Origin: a virus
Virus record (IMG/VR): IMGVR_UViG_3300044628_000949
Span: 1-21,167 of that record
DNA: 21,167 nt
Strand: one strand, 5' to 3'
A model generated the notes under the pieces. The model saw only the letters and a list, made by a program, of their open reading frames with translations. It searched no databases and was not told the DNA's origin. Below, piece after piece: positions 5,570 through 10,727 of the stretch. The first letter of the stretch is position 1; every line of letters starts with the position of its first letter. The translations under genes and the position numbers were made by a program.

Positions 5570-5911
5570 TCACCAGTTCGCGTTCGCGCGCCACCAGCGC
5601 GCGACTTCGCAGTCCTGTTGGCGAAGCCACCGCTTCGCCTTCCCGATCGGGTCGTACCGCTTGACCGCCTCGGCAACGATCGCCTCGTACTCGGCCTGTG
5701 TGGTTGAATCGCGCAGGTCGTGGCCTTCGCGGTCTGTGACGAGATGCAGCCGAATCTCCGCGTCCTCGCAGACCTCGACCTCGATCCAGAGGTGGTCGGC
5801 GGGCGCGCCAGTGTCCGGCTCCGTGCTGCATCGCATCGTCGCGATCCGCAGCGCGTGGCTGATCTCCTCGGTGTCGTGGAACTCCACGATGTAGGTGGCG
5901 GATTCGCTCAC
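5570..5911 (-). CDS. hypothetical 113-residue protein, GTG start
   Basis: The GTG at 5911 overlaps the previous stop as GTGA with a G-rich site (GGGGGTGG) upstream; the longer open frame to 6031 is the shadow of that upstream gene. The product begins (V)SESATYIVEFHDTEEI and has an acidic first half with likely beta strands (DHLWIEVEVCEDAEIRLHLV). A helical basic end follows (AVKRYDPIGKAKRWLRQQ, then VARWWRANANW). The Trp-rich C-terminus is unusual. No family recognised. Confidence 0.7.
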   Translation of the reverse strand: MSESATYIVEFHDTEEISHALRIATMRCSTEPDTGAPADHLWIEVEVCEDAEIRLHLVTDREGHDLRDSTTQAEYEAIVAEAVKRYDPIGKAKRWLRQQDCEVARWWRANANW

Positions 5912-6162
5912 GCGCCACCCCCGATCTTGGCGGCGGCGCGGACGATCTCCTCGGCAGCGTGGCGCATCACGACTTCCAGCACATCGGCGATGTTGACGGC
6001 GAGGCCCGCGGACTCGATCTGGACGCGCCATGCGTTACCGAGGACGGCGTTGAGTCCGGCCTCAACCGAACCAGACTTGGCGACCTCGCCGAGAATGAGA
6101 AGGGAGATAGCGCCGTCCTTGCTGATGTTGGCGGCGATTGCGTTTGCTGCTTCAAGTGTCAT
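5908..6162 (-). CDS. hypothetical 84-residue helical protein
   Basis: The start at 6162 (MTLEAANAIAANISKDG) is chosen over the in-frame ATG at 6213 because it follows the recurring hairpin-plus-GAGC leader seen at other gene starts. The product is Ala-rich and helical (AISLLILGEVAKSGSVEAGLNAVLG, split around residue 28) and ends IVRAAAKIGGGA. It is first in the leftward run of some twenty coupled genes, so it would be the most directly affected by the promoter at 6202-6229. No known family. Confidence 0.65.
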   Translation of the reverse strand: MTLEAANAIAANISKDGAISLLILGEVAKSGSVEAGLNAVLGNAWRVQIESAGLAVNIADVLEVVMRHAAEEIVRAAAKIGGGA

Positions 6163-6177
6163 GGCTGCTCGCTTTCT

Positions 6178-6192
6178 GCGGCTCCTTGCCGC
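6178..6192 (-). promoter_or_regulatory. leader hairpin with adjacent ribosome binding site (copy 2)
   Basis: In mRNA sense this is GCGGC, loop AAGGA, GCCGC, followed by AGAAAGCGAGCAGCC and the ATG at 6162. The stem sequence is different from copies 1 and 4 but still pairs perfectly. It lies directly after the start point predicted from the promoter at 6202-6229. Confidence 0.55.
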
Positions 6193-6201
6193 GATGAGGT
6201 G

Positions 6202-6262
6202 AGGATACACCATCCATCGGCCACCGCAAGCAGATTCCCCGACATTTCGCCAAGATTCCCGT
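6202..6262 (-). promoter_or_regulatory. leftward promoter with 33-base upstream element (P1)
   Basis: On the minus strand TTGCGG (6224-6229) and TATCCT (6202-6207) are separated by 16 bases. Immediately upstream is a 33-base element (6230-6262) starting ACGGGAATCTTGG and containing GGGAAT. The same element, also 33 bases long and abutting the -35, precedes the promoter at 8751-8778, where the spacer is again 16 bases. The match of two spacings and of the element supports a shared regulator-dependent promoter. The -35 box alone is weak. Confidence 0.5.
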
Positions 6263-6378
6263 AGATTCTAGTTATCTGCCGCATTCCGTTCGGCATCCGT
6301 TCGGAAACGGCCTAGGATCGCGTCTGCGGCGTCGGGCGGTCGGACCCTCCCGACACCCTGCCGCGAGACCCGGGCGGC
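6263..6378. other. non-coding interval with short repeats
   Basis: This is the distal part of a 216-base stretch without a gene (6163-6378). It contains a near-repeat of CATTCCGTTCGG and CATCCGTTCGG (6282-6304) and a small hairpin (CCGTT, loop, AACGG, 6297-6310). Nearer the upstream gene is the GC-rich inverted repeat at 6331-6354. I see no open frame with a ribosome binding site. Confidence 0.5.
6331..6354 (-). terminator. possible weak terminator after the 218-residue gene
   Basis: In mRNA sense GTCGGG and CCCGAC form six pairs, with two more GG/CC pairs inside after one mismatch, starting 24 bases past the stop at 6379. There is no run of U after it, so intrinsic termination is uncertain; it may be an RNA stability or processing hairpin. 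Confidence 0.3.
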
Positions 6379-7035
6379 TCACGCGGGCACGGCGGCGGGC
6401 AGGATGCCGCGGGCGGCGAGTCCTCGCACCCCGTACGTCTTCCACCAGTCTCGCGCGGGCATGGGTCGGAGCGGCCGCGTCGGGTCGTCCCGCCACTCGC
6501 CGCGATCGTCGCGCACCTGCTCGTAGTAGCCGCCCTCGGTCGGCGCTGCGCGCACGCGGTCGCCGAGGATGTCGGCGACCGCGAGGAACCACGGGTGCGG
6601 CCACTGCTCCGGCTGCGCGGGCGGGCGCGGCGCGCCCCAGCCGACGAGCGCGTCCACGATCTCGCCAACCTCTAGCGGGTTCGCCGTCAGCACCGCGCGG
6701 CGATCGCGCTCGCGCTCCTCGCGGATCGAAGCCCACTCCTCGGCGCGCTTGGCCTCCTTCAGCGCCGCCTCGCGCGCGAGCTTCTCGCGGTCGACCAGCA
6801 CCACGCGCCGCGGCTCGGGCTGCGCGTCGTAGAACCGAAGGAACTTGCCGGGAATGAACCGCCGCTTGGGGCCGCCGTCAGCAAGGCCGTACTCGTTGAG
6901 CGCGGCCATCGCGCGCAGGAAGTCCAGCCCGGCGCATCGCTGCATGAAGAGCGTCTGGATTTCGGGGTCGTCGTCGCCGCCACGGAACAGCGCGTTCGCG
7001 CGCGCGCGCAACTGGATCAGCTCGTCCTTGGTCAT
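6379..7035 (-). CDS. hypothetical 218-residue protein, possibly replication-associated
   Basis: A 218-residue protein beginning MTKDELIQLRARANALFRGG. Residues about 24-60 hold DDDPEIQTLFMQRCAGLDFL. A strongly charged helix (REKLAREAALKEAKRAEEWA) follows near residues 83-102. The C-terminal part is Pro/Trp-rich (VGWGAPRPPAQPEQWPHPWFL, split around residue 139), ending in ARDWWKTYGVRGLAARGI. I recognise no family. It is a monocistron-like unit: its own promoter (7205-7234), long leader with several palindromes, and a hairpin after its stop. A large leader with inverted repeats and G-tracts next to an early gene would fit an origin-linked replication factor, but that is inference from position only. 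Confidence 0.72.
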   Translation of the reverse strand: MTKDELIQLRARANALFRGGDDDPEIQTLFMQRCAGLDFLRAMAALNEYGLADGGPKRRFIPGKFLRFYDAQPEPRRVVLVDREKLAREAALKEAKRAEEWASIREERERDRRAVLTANPLEVGEIVDALVGWGAPRPPAQPEQWPHPWFLAVADILGDRVRAAPTEGGYYEQVRDDRGEWRDDPTRPLRPMPARDWWKTYGVRGLAARGILPAAVPA

Positions 7036-7054
7036 GTCGTTTCGCTCCTTCTGC

Positions 7055-7068
7055 GGCGCTCATGCGCC
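7055..7068 (-). promoter_or_regulatory. leader hairpin with adjacent ribosome binding site (copy 3)
   Basis: In mRNA sense this is GGCGC, loop ATGA, GCGCC, followed by GCAGAAGGAGCGAAACGAC and the ATG at 7035. Both stem arms differ from copy 1 at matching positions, so pairing is kept. The spacing between GGAGC and the start is longer here than in the other copies. Confidence 0.55.
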
Positions 7069-7075
7069 ACGAACT

Positions 7076-7095
7076 GCGATACGGGTCCGTATCGC
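7076..7095. promoter_or_regulatory. 20-base perfect inverted repeat, operator-like
   Basis: GCGATACGG, two bases, then CCGTATCGC: nine pairs, no mismatch, lying in the untranslated leader of the 218-residue gene. It could be a dimer-binding operator or an RNA stem in the leader. It is eight bases from the hairpin of copy 3. Confidence 0.6.
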
Positions 7096-7108
7096 TCTCC
7101 TTAGACAG

Positions 7109-7132
7109 ACACACACACATATGTGTGTGTGT
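7109..7132. promoter_or_regulatory. 24-base palindromic AC/GT repeat
   Basis: Alternating AC on the left and GT on the right meet at CATATG to give a perfect 24-base palindrome. Alternating purine-pyrimidine DNA of this kind can form cruciform or left-handed structures. It lies in the same leader as the inverted repeat at 7076-7095. It may also be a slippage-prone microsatellite, since the right arm carries one extra GT. Confidence 0.6.
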
Positions 7133-7183
7133 GTCGGGAGTCGCTGTGCGGTGTCACCGAATGGACACGCGCTGTGCGCGACG

Positions 7184-7195
7184 ACCACTTGTGGT
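7184..7195. promoter_or_regulatory. short inverted repeat at predicted transcript start
   Basis: ACCAC, TT, GTGGT. Five-base arms placed where the transcript from the promoter at 7205-7234 should begin, which is a classical operator position. The arms are short enough to be chance, so confidence is low. Confidence 0.3.
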
Positions 7196-7199
7196 GGTA

Positions 7200-7240
7200 G
7201 GGGGGTTTTAGGGGGGAAGGATTCACGCTGTCAAGGGGGG
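7200..7240 (+). other. cluster of three G6 runs, possible G-quadruplex
   Basis: Runs of six G occur at 7200-7205, 7211-7216 and 7235-7240 on the plus strand, with GTGGTGG just before (7191-7197). With that fourth G-rich segment an intramolecular quadruplex is conceivable. The complementary C-runs lie within the spacer and upstream side of the leftward promoter at 7205-7234, so folding could affect it. Confidence 0.4.
7205..7234 (-). promoter_or_regulatory. leftward promoter with consensus -35 (P2)
   Basis: Minus-strand TTGACA at 7229-7234 matches the sigma-70 -35 consensus exactly. TAAAAC at 7205-7210 lies 18 bases downstream and matches four of six -10 positions. The predicted start near 7198 gives a leader of about 160 bases before the ATG at 7035. 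It lacks the 33-base upstream element of the other two promoters. Confidence 0.5.
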
Positions 7241-7334
7241 AAAGACGGCCGATTTCCGATTATGCAGAAGATCGGTGGATATGCAAAGGCGGCGACGGCC
7301 AACGCAGCCGCCGCCGCCCGAGTCGAAGTCGAGA
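7241..7334. other. non-coding spacer
   Basis: The rest of the 300-base gap after the gene ending at 7335. I see no gene and no clear terminator. There is a CGATTTCCGATT-type partial repeat (7249-7261) upstream of the -35, and GCCGCC-rich sequence (7290-7320). Confidence 0.4.
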
Positions 7335-7712
7335 TCATCGTCCACAGTCGCGCTCGCGCGCGCGATAGGCGATGAGCAGCCGCAGCGCGCGGCGCGCCAG
7401 TTCGAACCGCGTCAACGGCTCGATGCCCTCCCAGCGGACCTCGCGCCGGAGGACCGTTCGGCCCGAGCAGCCGACCGCGCGCCCGAGCGCGCGGCGGCTC
7501 GGCCGCAGGTGGTTCGGCATCAGGTCGAGCGTGATGCCGACCTCGGCCAGCCGACGCACCTCCAGCGAGAGCTGCACGTCGGCGCGGATGATCCGGGCGA
7601 TGCGGATCGCCTCGTCAAGGTCTACCGCGTGGAAGATGGCCGGGTCTTCCTGCTCGATGTCGAGCAGAGATCGCATCGCGTGCACCGATGCCTCGTCCAC
7701 CCGCTCATCCAT
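7335..7712 (-). CDS. hypothetical 125-residue protein, possible HTH
   Basis: A 125-residue protein beginning MDERVDEASVHAMRSLLDI. The N-terminal half is acidic and helical (FHAVDLDEAIRIARIIRADV). The second half is basic and contains RRALGRAVGCSGRTVLRREV near residues 72-91, spaced like a helix-turn-helix (A-L-x-x-A-V-G-C-S-x-x-T-V). GGAGG lies seven bases upstream of the ATG, and the start overlaps the RecT stop. It may be a regulator co-made with the annealase; I do not recognise a family. Confidence 0.68.
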   Translation of the reverse strand: MDERVDEASVHAMRSLLDIEQEDPAIFHAVDLDEAIRIARIIRADVQLSLEVRRLAEVGITLDLMPNHLRPSRRALGRAVGCSGRTVLRREVRWEGIEPLTRFELARRALRLLIAYRARERDCGR

Positions 7713-8604
7713 GACCCACCTCCGCGATGCGGTCGATGACCCGCTTGCCAGCGCTGTTCGTCGTGTAGGCCGCCTCCATCGCCACCTTGAAGGCTAGGTT
7801 CGCCTCGATCGACTCGGCCAACGTGGCGTCGATGACCGCGTACGGCCGCTCGTCGCCTTCCACGTCGACGCGATGCACGGCACCCTTCGGCGTCGTCACC
7901 TTGGCGATCCGAGTCTTGGCCGCGGTGAGCAGCACGGTCGACGGTGCCTTCGGCGTCGGCGCGTCCGATCCGCCGTCGATCGGAATCTCGACGGGCGCGG
8001 CTGGCGGCGTCGGCACGGGCGACAGGAGCCGCTCCGTGTCCGCGCGGCGCTCCTCGCGCGTCGGCGCTGCTGGCAGCGCCTTGCGCGGCGGCGGCGGCGG
8101 CGGCGCGTCCTCCGTGATCTCCGTCTCCCCGTGGGCCTCGACGTACACGGGCGCGGCCCCGAGCGCGTCGGGGCAGTGGGTCTTGTAGCCCGCGCTGATG
8201 CACCGCGCGAACAGCATCGCGCGCGTGTACCTGCGCCAGTTGTCACCGCCAAGCCCAGCCCGCTTGGCATCCTCGACCGAGAACGAGGACGAGCCGATCT
8301 TCTGGCCGCCCGAGTAGAAGTCGATCGTGCAGACCGTGTCGTCCGACTGCACCACGCGGTAGTCGTACTTGCCGCTCCGCTTGATCGCGGCGGCCATCAG
8401 GTTCGATGAGAGGACGGCCTTCCCCTTGATGATGTGGAGGCCAGACATCGCGTCGAAATCCCCGATGCCGAGGCCGCGGCCGATGATGATCTTGGTCGCG
8501 GCCGCTGCCTCCGACTGGATGTCGGGGAACATTCCCGACGCGCGGAAGATCTGCGCCGTGGTCATCGGGTCGAGCTGCGCGCCGTGTCGTACCAGGTCAC
8601 TCAT
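7705..8604 (-). CDS. recT: RecT-like single-strand annealing protein
   Basis: A 299-residue protein resembling RecT-family annealases, which coat single-stranded DNA and pair homologous strands during phage recombination and concatemer formation. Supporting segments from residue 31 are SEAAAATKIIIGRGLGIGDF, then DAMSGLHIIKGKAVLSSNLM, then AGLGGDNWRRYTRAMLFARC with ISAGYKTHCPDALG near 136-149, a pattern typical of the family core. A Pro-rich linker follows at about 167-205 (PPPPPP). A C-terminal domain (about 225-299; YAVIDATLAESIEANLAFKV) looks like a small separate module. The start at 8604 has GGAGG eight bases upstream. No partner exonuclease is seen in this window. Confidence 0.83.
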   Translation of the reverse strand: MSDLVRHGAQLDPMTTAQIFRASGMFPDIQSEAAAATKIIIGRGLGIGDFDAMSGLHIIKGKAVLSSNLMAAAIKRSGKYDYRVVQSDDTVCTIDFYSGGQKIGSSSFSVEDAKRAGLGGDNWRRYTRAMLFARCISAGYKTHCPDALGAAPVYVEAHGETEITEDAPPPPPPRKALPAAPTREERRADTERLLSPVPTPPAAPVEIPIDGGSDAPTPKAPSTVLLTAAKTRIAKVTTPKGAVHRVDVEGDERPYAVIDATLAESIEANLAFKVAMEAAYTTNSAGKRVIDRIAEVGHG

Positions 8605-8692
8605 CGGAGCCACCTCCGATCAGCGAGGCGATGAGTCCCGGCACGACGAGCGCGCCCACGAAAACGAGAGGTGTCAGGTCGATGTCTGGCAT
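8597..8692 (-). CDS. 31-residue membrane micro-protein
   Basis: The sequence begins MPDIDLTPLVFVGALVVPGL and continues ASLIGGGSDE, with a membrane helix at about residues 7-26. It is the first gene behind the promoter at 8751-8778 and has the recurring hairpin and GGAGC leader. Its end overlaps the RecT-like start by eight bases, so it may also serve as a leader peptide coupling RecT translation. A tiny membrane-active peptide is the alternative. Confidence 0.6.
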   Translation of the reverse strand: MPDIDLTPLVFVGALVVPGLIASLIGGGSDE

Positions 8693-8705
8693 GGCTGCTC
8701 CATTC

Positions 8706-8721
8706 TGCCGCTCCTGCGGCA
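8706..8721 (-). promoter_or_regulatory. leader hairpin with adjacent ribosome binding site (copy 4)
   Basis: In mRNA sense this is TGCCGC, loop AGGA, GCGGCA, followed by AGAATGGAGCAGCC and the ATG at 8692. It matches copy 2 closely in the part after the stem (AGAA-n-G-GAGCAGCC). It lies 22 bases downstream of the predicted transcript start. Confidence 0.55.
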
Positions 8722-8722
8722 T

Positions 8723-8747
8723 GGGGTATGACAGAATGTCATACCCC
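8723..8747. promoter_or_regulatory. perfect 25-base inverted repeat over the transcript start
   Basis: GGGGTATGACA, three bases, then TGTCATACCCC: eleven pairs with no mismatch. It spans the start point predicted for the promoter at 8751-8778 (near 8744), which is a classic place for a repressor site. As RNA it would also make a stable 5' hairpin. There is no U-run after it, so it is unlikely to be a terminator. The adjacent rightward gene is a candidate source of the binding protein. Confidence 0.65.
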
Positions 8748-8750
8748 CGC

Positions 8751-8811
8751 ATCATCGGCGCGATCGACGCCGAGTCAACAGGCATTCCCGCAGATTTCCC
8801 AAAATCCCCGT
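8751..8811 (-). promoter_or_regulatory. leftward promoter with 33-base upstream element (P3)
   Basis: On the minus strand TTGACT (8773-8778), a 16-base spacer, and GATGAT (8751-8756). The 33-base element at 8779-8811 begins ACGGGGATTTTGG, contains GGGAAT and abuts the -35, just as at 6230-6262. It should drive the micro-protein, RecT-like and 125-residue genes. The -10 is poor, in keeping with an activated promoter. Confidence 0.5.
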
Positions 8812-8846
8812 GTTCGCGCCGAGCGGTGCGTGATAACGTCCTCGAC

Positions 8847-9095
8847 ATGGATGACGAGCGCGGGATTCCCAGCAAGATGAAGGCGCGACGTGTCCGCGTC
8901 CACGTCACCACCACACTCGCCTACATCCAGCGGATCAGGCTACCGCGCGACGCGGCGCGGTGCAGGTCGATTGACGAAATCTCTTGGCGCTCGCTCGACC
9001 TCTACACGATCGCGCTCGACCTGTGCGAGGACGACGGCACCCGCGAACTGGTCGCGCAGGCGCGCGGAACCATCATCAGGCGGCTCATGCAATAA
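8847..9095 (+). CDS. possible rightward regulator gene, 82 residues
   Basis: This is the only plausible plus-strand gene in the window. It would encode 82 residues starting MDDERGIPSKMKARRVRVHV, with helices YIQRIRLPRDAARCRS, SWRSLDLYTIALDLCEDD, and TRELVAQARGTIIRRLM. The basic beta-like start (KARRVRVHV) followed by two helices is loosely like a ribbon-helix-helix repressor, but I cannot confirm it. No Shine-Dalgarno sequence is present. TGATAA at 8831-8836 would be a -10 placing the start near the ATG, so it could be leaderless. It occupies the gap between the two leftward blocks, and its last 11 bases overlap the end of the tail gene. If not a gene, the gap is regulatory. Confidence 0.45.
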   Translation: MDDERGIPSKMKARRVRVHVTTTLAYIQRIRLPRDAARCRSIDEISWRSLDLYTIALDLCEDDGTRELVAQARGTIIRRLMQ

Positions 9096-10476
9096 GTGCG
9101 TCGTCGATGGTTTCCGTGCCAAGCGTGTTCGACGGCAACTGAAGACCCTTGTTGTAGAGGTCGAACAGACGGTCGAAGCCGATCTGGAATCCACCGGCCT
9201 TGTCGTTCTGAAAGTAGAACCGACCGCTGTCATCGACGCGAAAGTCTGTCGAGCCGGCGATCATTCCGATCGCCTGTCCTCCAGGCGCTATCGGCACCAG
9301 CTCCGACACGATCAGTTCGTCAATGTATGCCGAGCCTCCGCTGACGGTCGTCGTGCTCTCAAGATGCACATAGCAGACGCTCGGCACGTTGATCGGCGTC
9401 CGGAGCGTAGCTGTATGAATCGCGTAGGCGACCGCCGATGCGAGCGTGAACGACGTCGCCGCGTTTCCAGAATCAATGATGTTGCCGCTGGCATCCTTGA
9501 ACGAGACGCGGATTACGCCAGCGGAGCTGGCGTCCGTCTTAATCGCGAACGCGACGACGTACGGCCTGTCGGGGATGAGACGTCCGAACGTGCCTCCGGC
9601 CGCTCCAAACTGCTGGCGGATGTCGAACAGCGTGCCCGTGCCGTGAATCAACTTGAGCGACTTCGCGCCGCGCCAGATATTTGACGCGCCCGTCTCGGTC
9701 GCGAAGTGCGTGCCCGCCGTTCCGGTGACGATGGTCCACTGCTCCGGCAGGTTGCTCGTCTGGTCCTCAAAGTCGCTGTTCGTGAGGATGTTCTGCCCCA
9801 TCGGACCCGCGTCGACCGAAGCGGAGATGGTCGTAAGCCTCGTCGTCGTGCCGCTGCCGGCCGGGAAGCGGTAGTCGAGCGTCGGGTACGCGACTTGACC
9901 TCGGACCTCAATGATCTCGCTGCCAGGGCTGACGCCGCCTCCGACAGAATCCTGCACGCAGCGGGCCTCAAGAACCTCGCCTCGAATGTTCTCCCAGTCG
10001 GTCATGCCGCCCAGAAGCGCGTTCGGGGTCTTGGTCGCCCAGACGAACTTCGCGCCGACGGCGACGTTTGAGCCTCCAAACGTGGTGCTCGACTTGGTGA
10101 TTGCGCACGCGTCGACCGTCTCGCTTGACTTTCGCATCTCGCGGATGAGCCAGACGAGCGCCTCGGCGACGCTCTTCGTCTTCATCGACTGCGTGTTGTT
10201 GGCGACGTCGTTCGCCTCCTTCCAGCACATCTCGATGAGCGTCTTCTCGGCTGCGGCGCGCACGTCCGCGAGGACGCCGCCCGCCTCCGCGATGCGGTTC
10301 TCGATGCTGCCGGAAAGCGCGTCGATATACCATGCGTCGGCCGACGAGTACTCGAGCTGCACGTTCGCGAGCAGCGTCTTTAGATTCTCCTGGTGCGTGC
10401 GCACCTGATTCGCAAAGTGAATCAGGGTGCCTAGCCGCGTGAATAGTCCATCAGTTCCATCGTATACGAGCGCCAT
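9085..10476 (-). CDS. virion tail/fibre protein with carbohydrate-binding-like domain
   Basis: A 463-residue protein closing the late block. Residues about 1-200 are an N-terminal part with a helical start (TRLGTLIHFANQVRTHQENL) that probably docks to the tail. Residues about 228-392 look like a jelly-roll carbohydrate-binding module: QNILTNSDFEDQTSNLPEQW, then WRGAKSLKLIHG, then PDRPYVVAFAIKTDAS, then AYIDELIVSELVP. Such 'N-x-(D/G)FE ... W ... S(L/M)x(L/I) ... Y..(S/A)F.(I/V)K' layouts are typical of CBM4/9-like folds. Residues 395-463 are a beta-rich tail end. A role in binding host surface glycans is inferred. The start overlaps the previous stop by one base. Confidence 0.75.
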   Translation of the reverse strand: MALVYDGTDGLFTRLGTLIHFANQVRTHQENLKTLLANVQLEYSSADAWYIDALSGSIENRIAEAGGVLADVRAAAEKTLIEMCWKEANDVANNTQSMKTKSVAEALVWLIREMRKSSETVDACAITKSSTTFGGSNVAVGAKFVWATKTPNALLGGMTDWENIRGEVLEARCVQDSVGGGVSPGSEIIEVRGQVAYPTLDYRFPAGSGTTTRLTTISASVDAGPMGQNILTNSDFEDQTSNLPEQWTIVTGTAGTHFATETGASNIWRGAKSLKLIHGTGTLFDIRQQFGAAGGTFGRLIPDRPYVVAFAIKTDASSAGVIRVSFKDASGNIIDSGNAATSFTLASAVAYAIHTATLRTPINVPSVCYVHLESTTTVSGGSAYIDELIVSELVPIAPGGQAIGMIAGSTDFRVDDSGRFYFQNDKAGGFQIGFDRLFDLYNKGLQLPSNTLGTETIDDALIA

Positions 10477-10727
10477 CAGGTTTCCTCTTCGGTGCTATCG
10501 GGGAACGGAAGGGCCGCGTTTAGCGCGGCGCGTCTTTGCGCGCATCCGCCGCAGTCTCCGACGATCTGCTTGATCCGCAGGAGTGATGTGGCCGCGTCTA
10601 TCGCATCCCCGATGCCGCGCATCGGTCCATCATACGACTCACAAAGGGCGCAGACGCCCGCGGATGGCGTGCCTCCGTGCAGCCCGATCCTACATCGCGC
10701 TTCCGTGCTCAGGTTCTTGCAGGTCAT
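10476..10727 (-). CDS. small Cys-rich, possibly zinc-binding protein
   Basis: An 83-residue protein with six cysteines: Cys3, Cys12, Cys26 and Cys29 (C-x8-C-x13-C-x2-C) and a second pair Cys59 and Cys62 (DCGGCAQRRAALN). It opens MTCKNLSTEARCRIGLHGG. CxxC pairs like these often hold zinc. I recall similar short 'CRxGLxGGxPSxGVCxxC' and 'CxxCxxRxxxLN' segments in phage proteins coded near tail genes, without a known role. The start shares ATGA with the stop upstream. It could be a structural or assembly factor. Confidence 0.72.
   Translation of the reverse strand: MTCKNLSTEARCRIGLHGGTPSAGVCALCESYDGPMRGIGDAIDAATSLLRIKQIVGDCGGCAQRRAALNAALPFPDSTEEET

Noticed and set aside
7109-7132. AC/GT tract as only a sequencing artefact
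   Set aside because: The tract is a perfect palindrome centred on CATATG and lies beside another perfect inverted repeat, so it is kept as a real feature, although slippage may have shaped it.
8723-8747. Palindrome as an intrinsic terminator
   Set aside because: No U-run follows on either strand, and it sits at a predicted transcript start, so an operator or 5' RNA stem is more likely.
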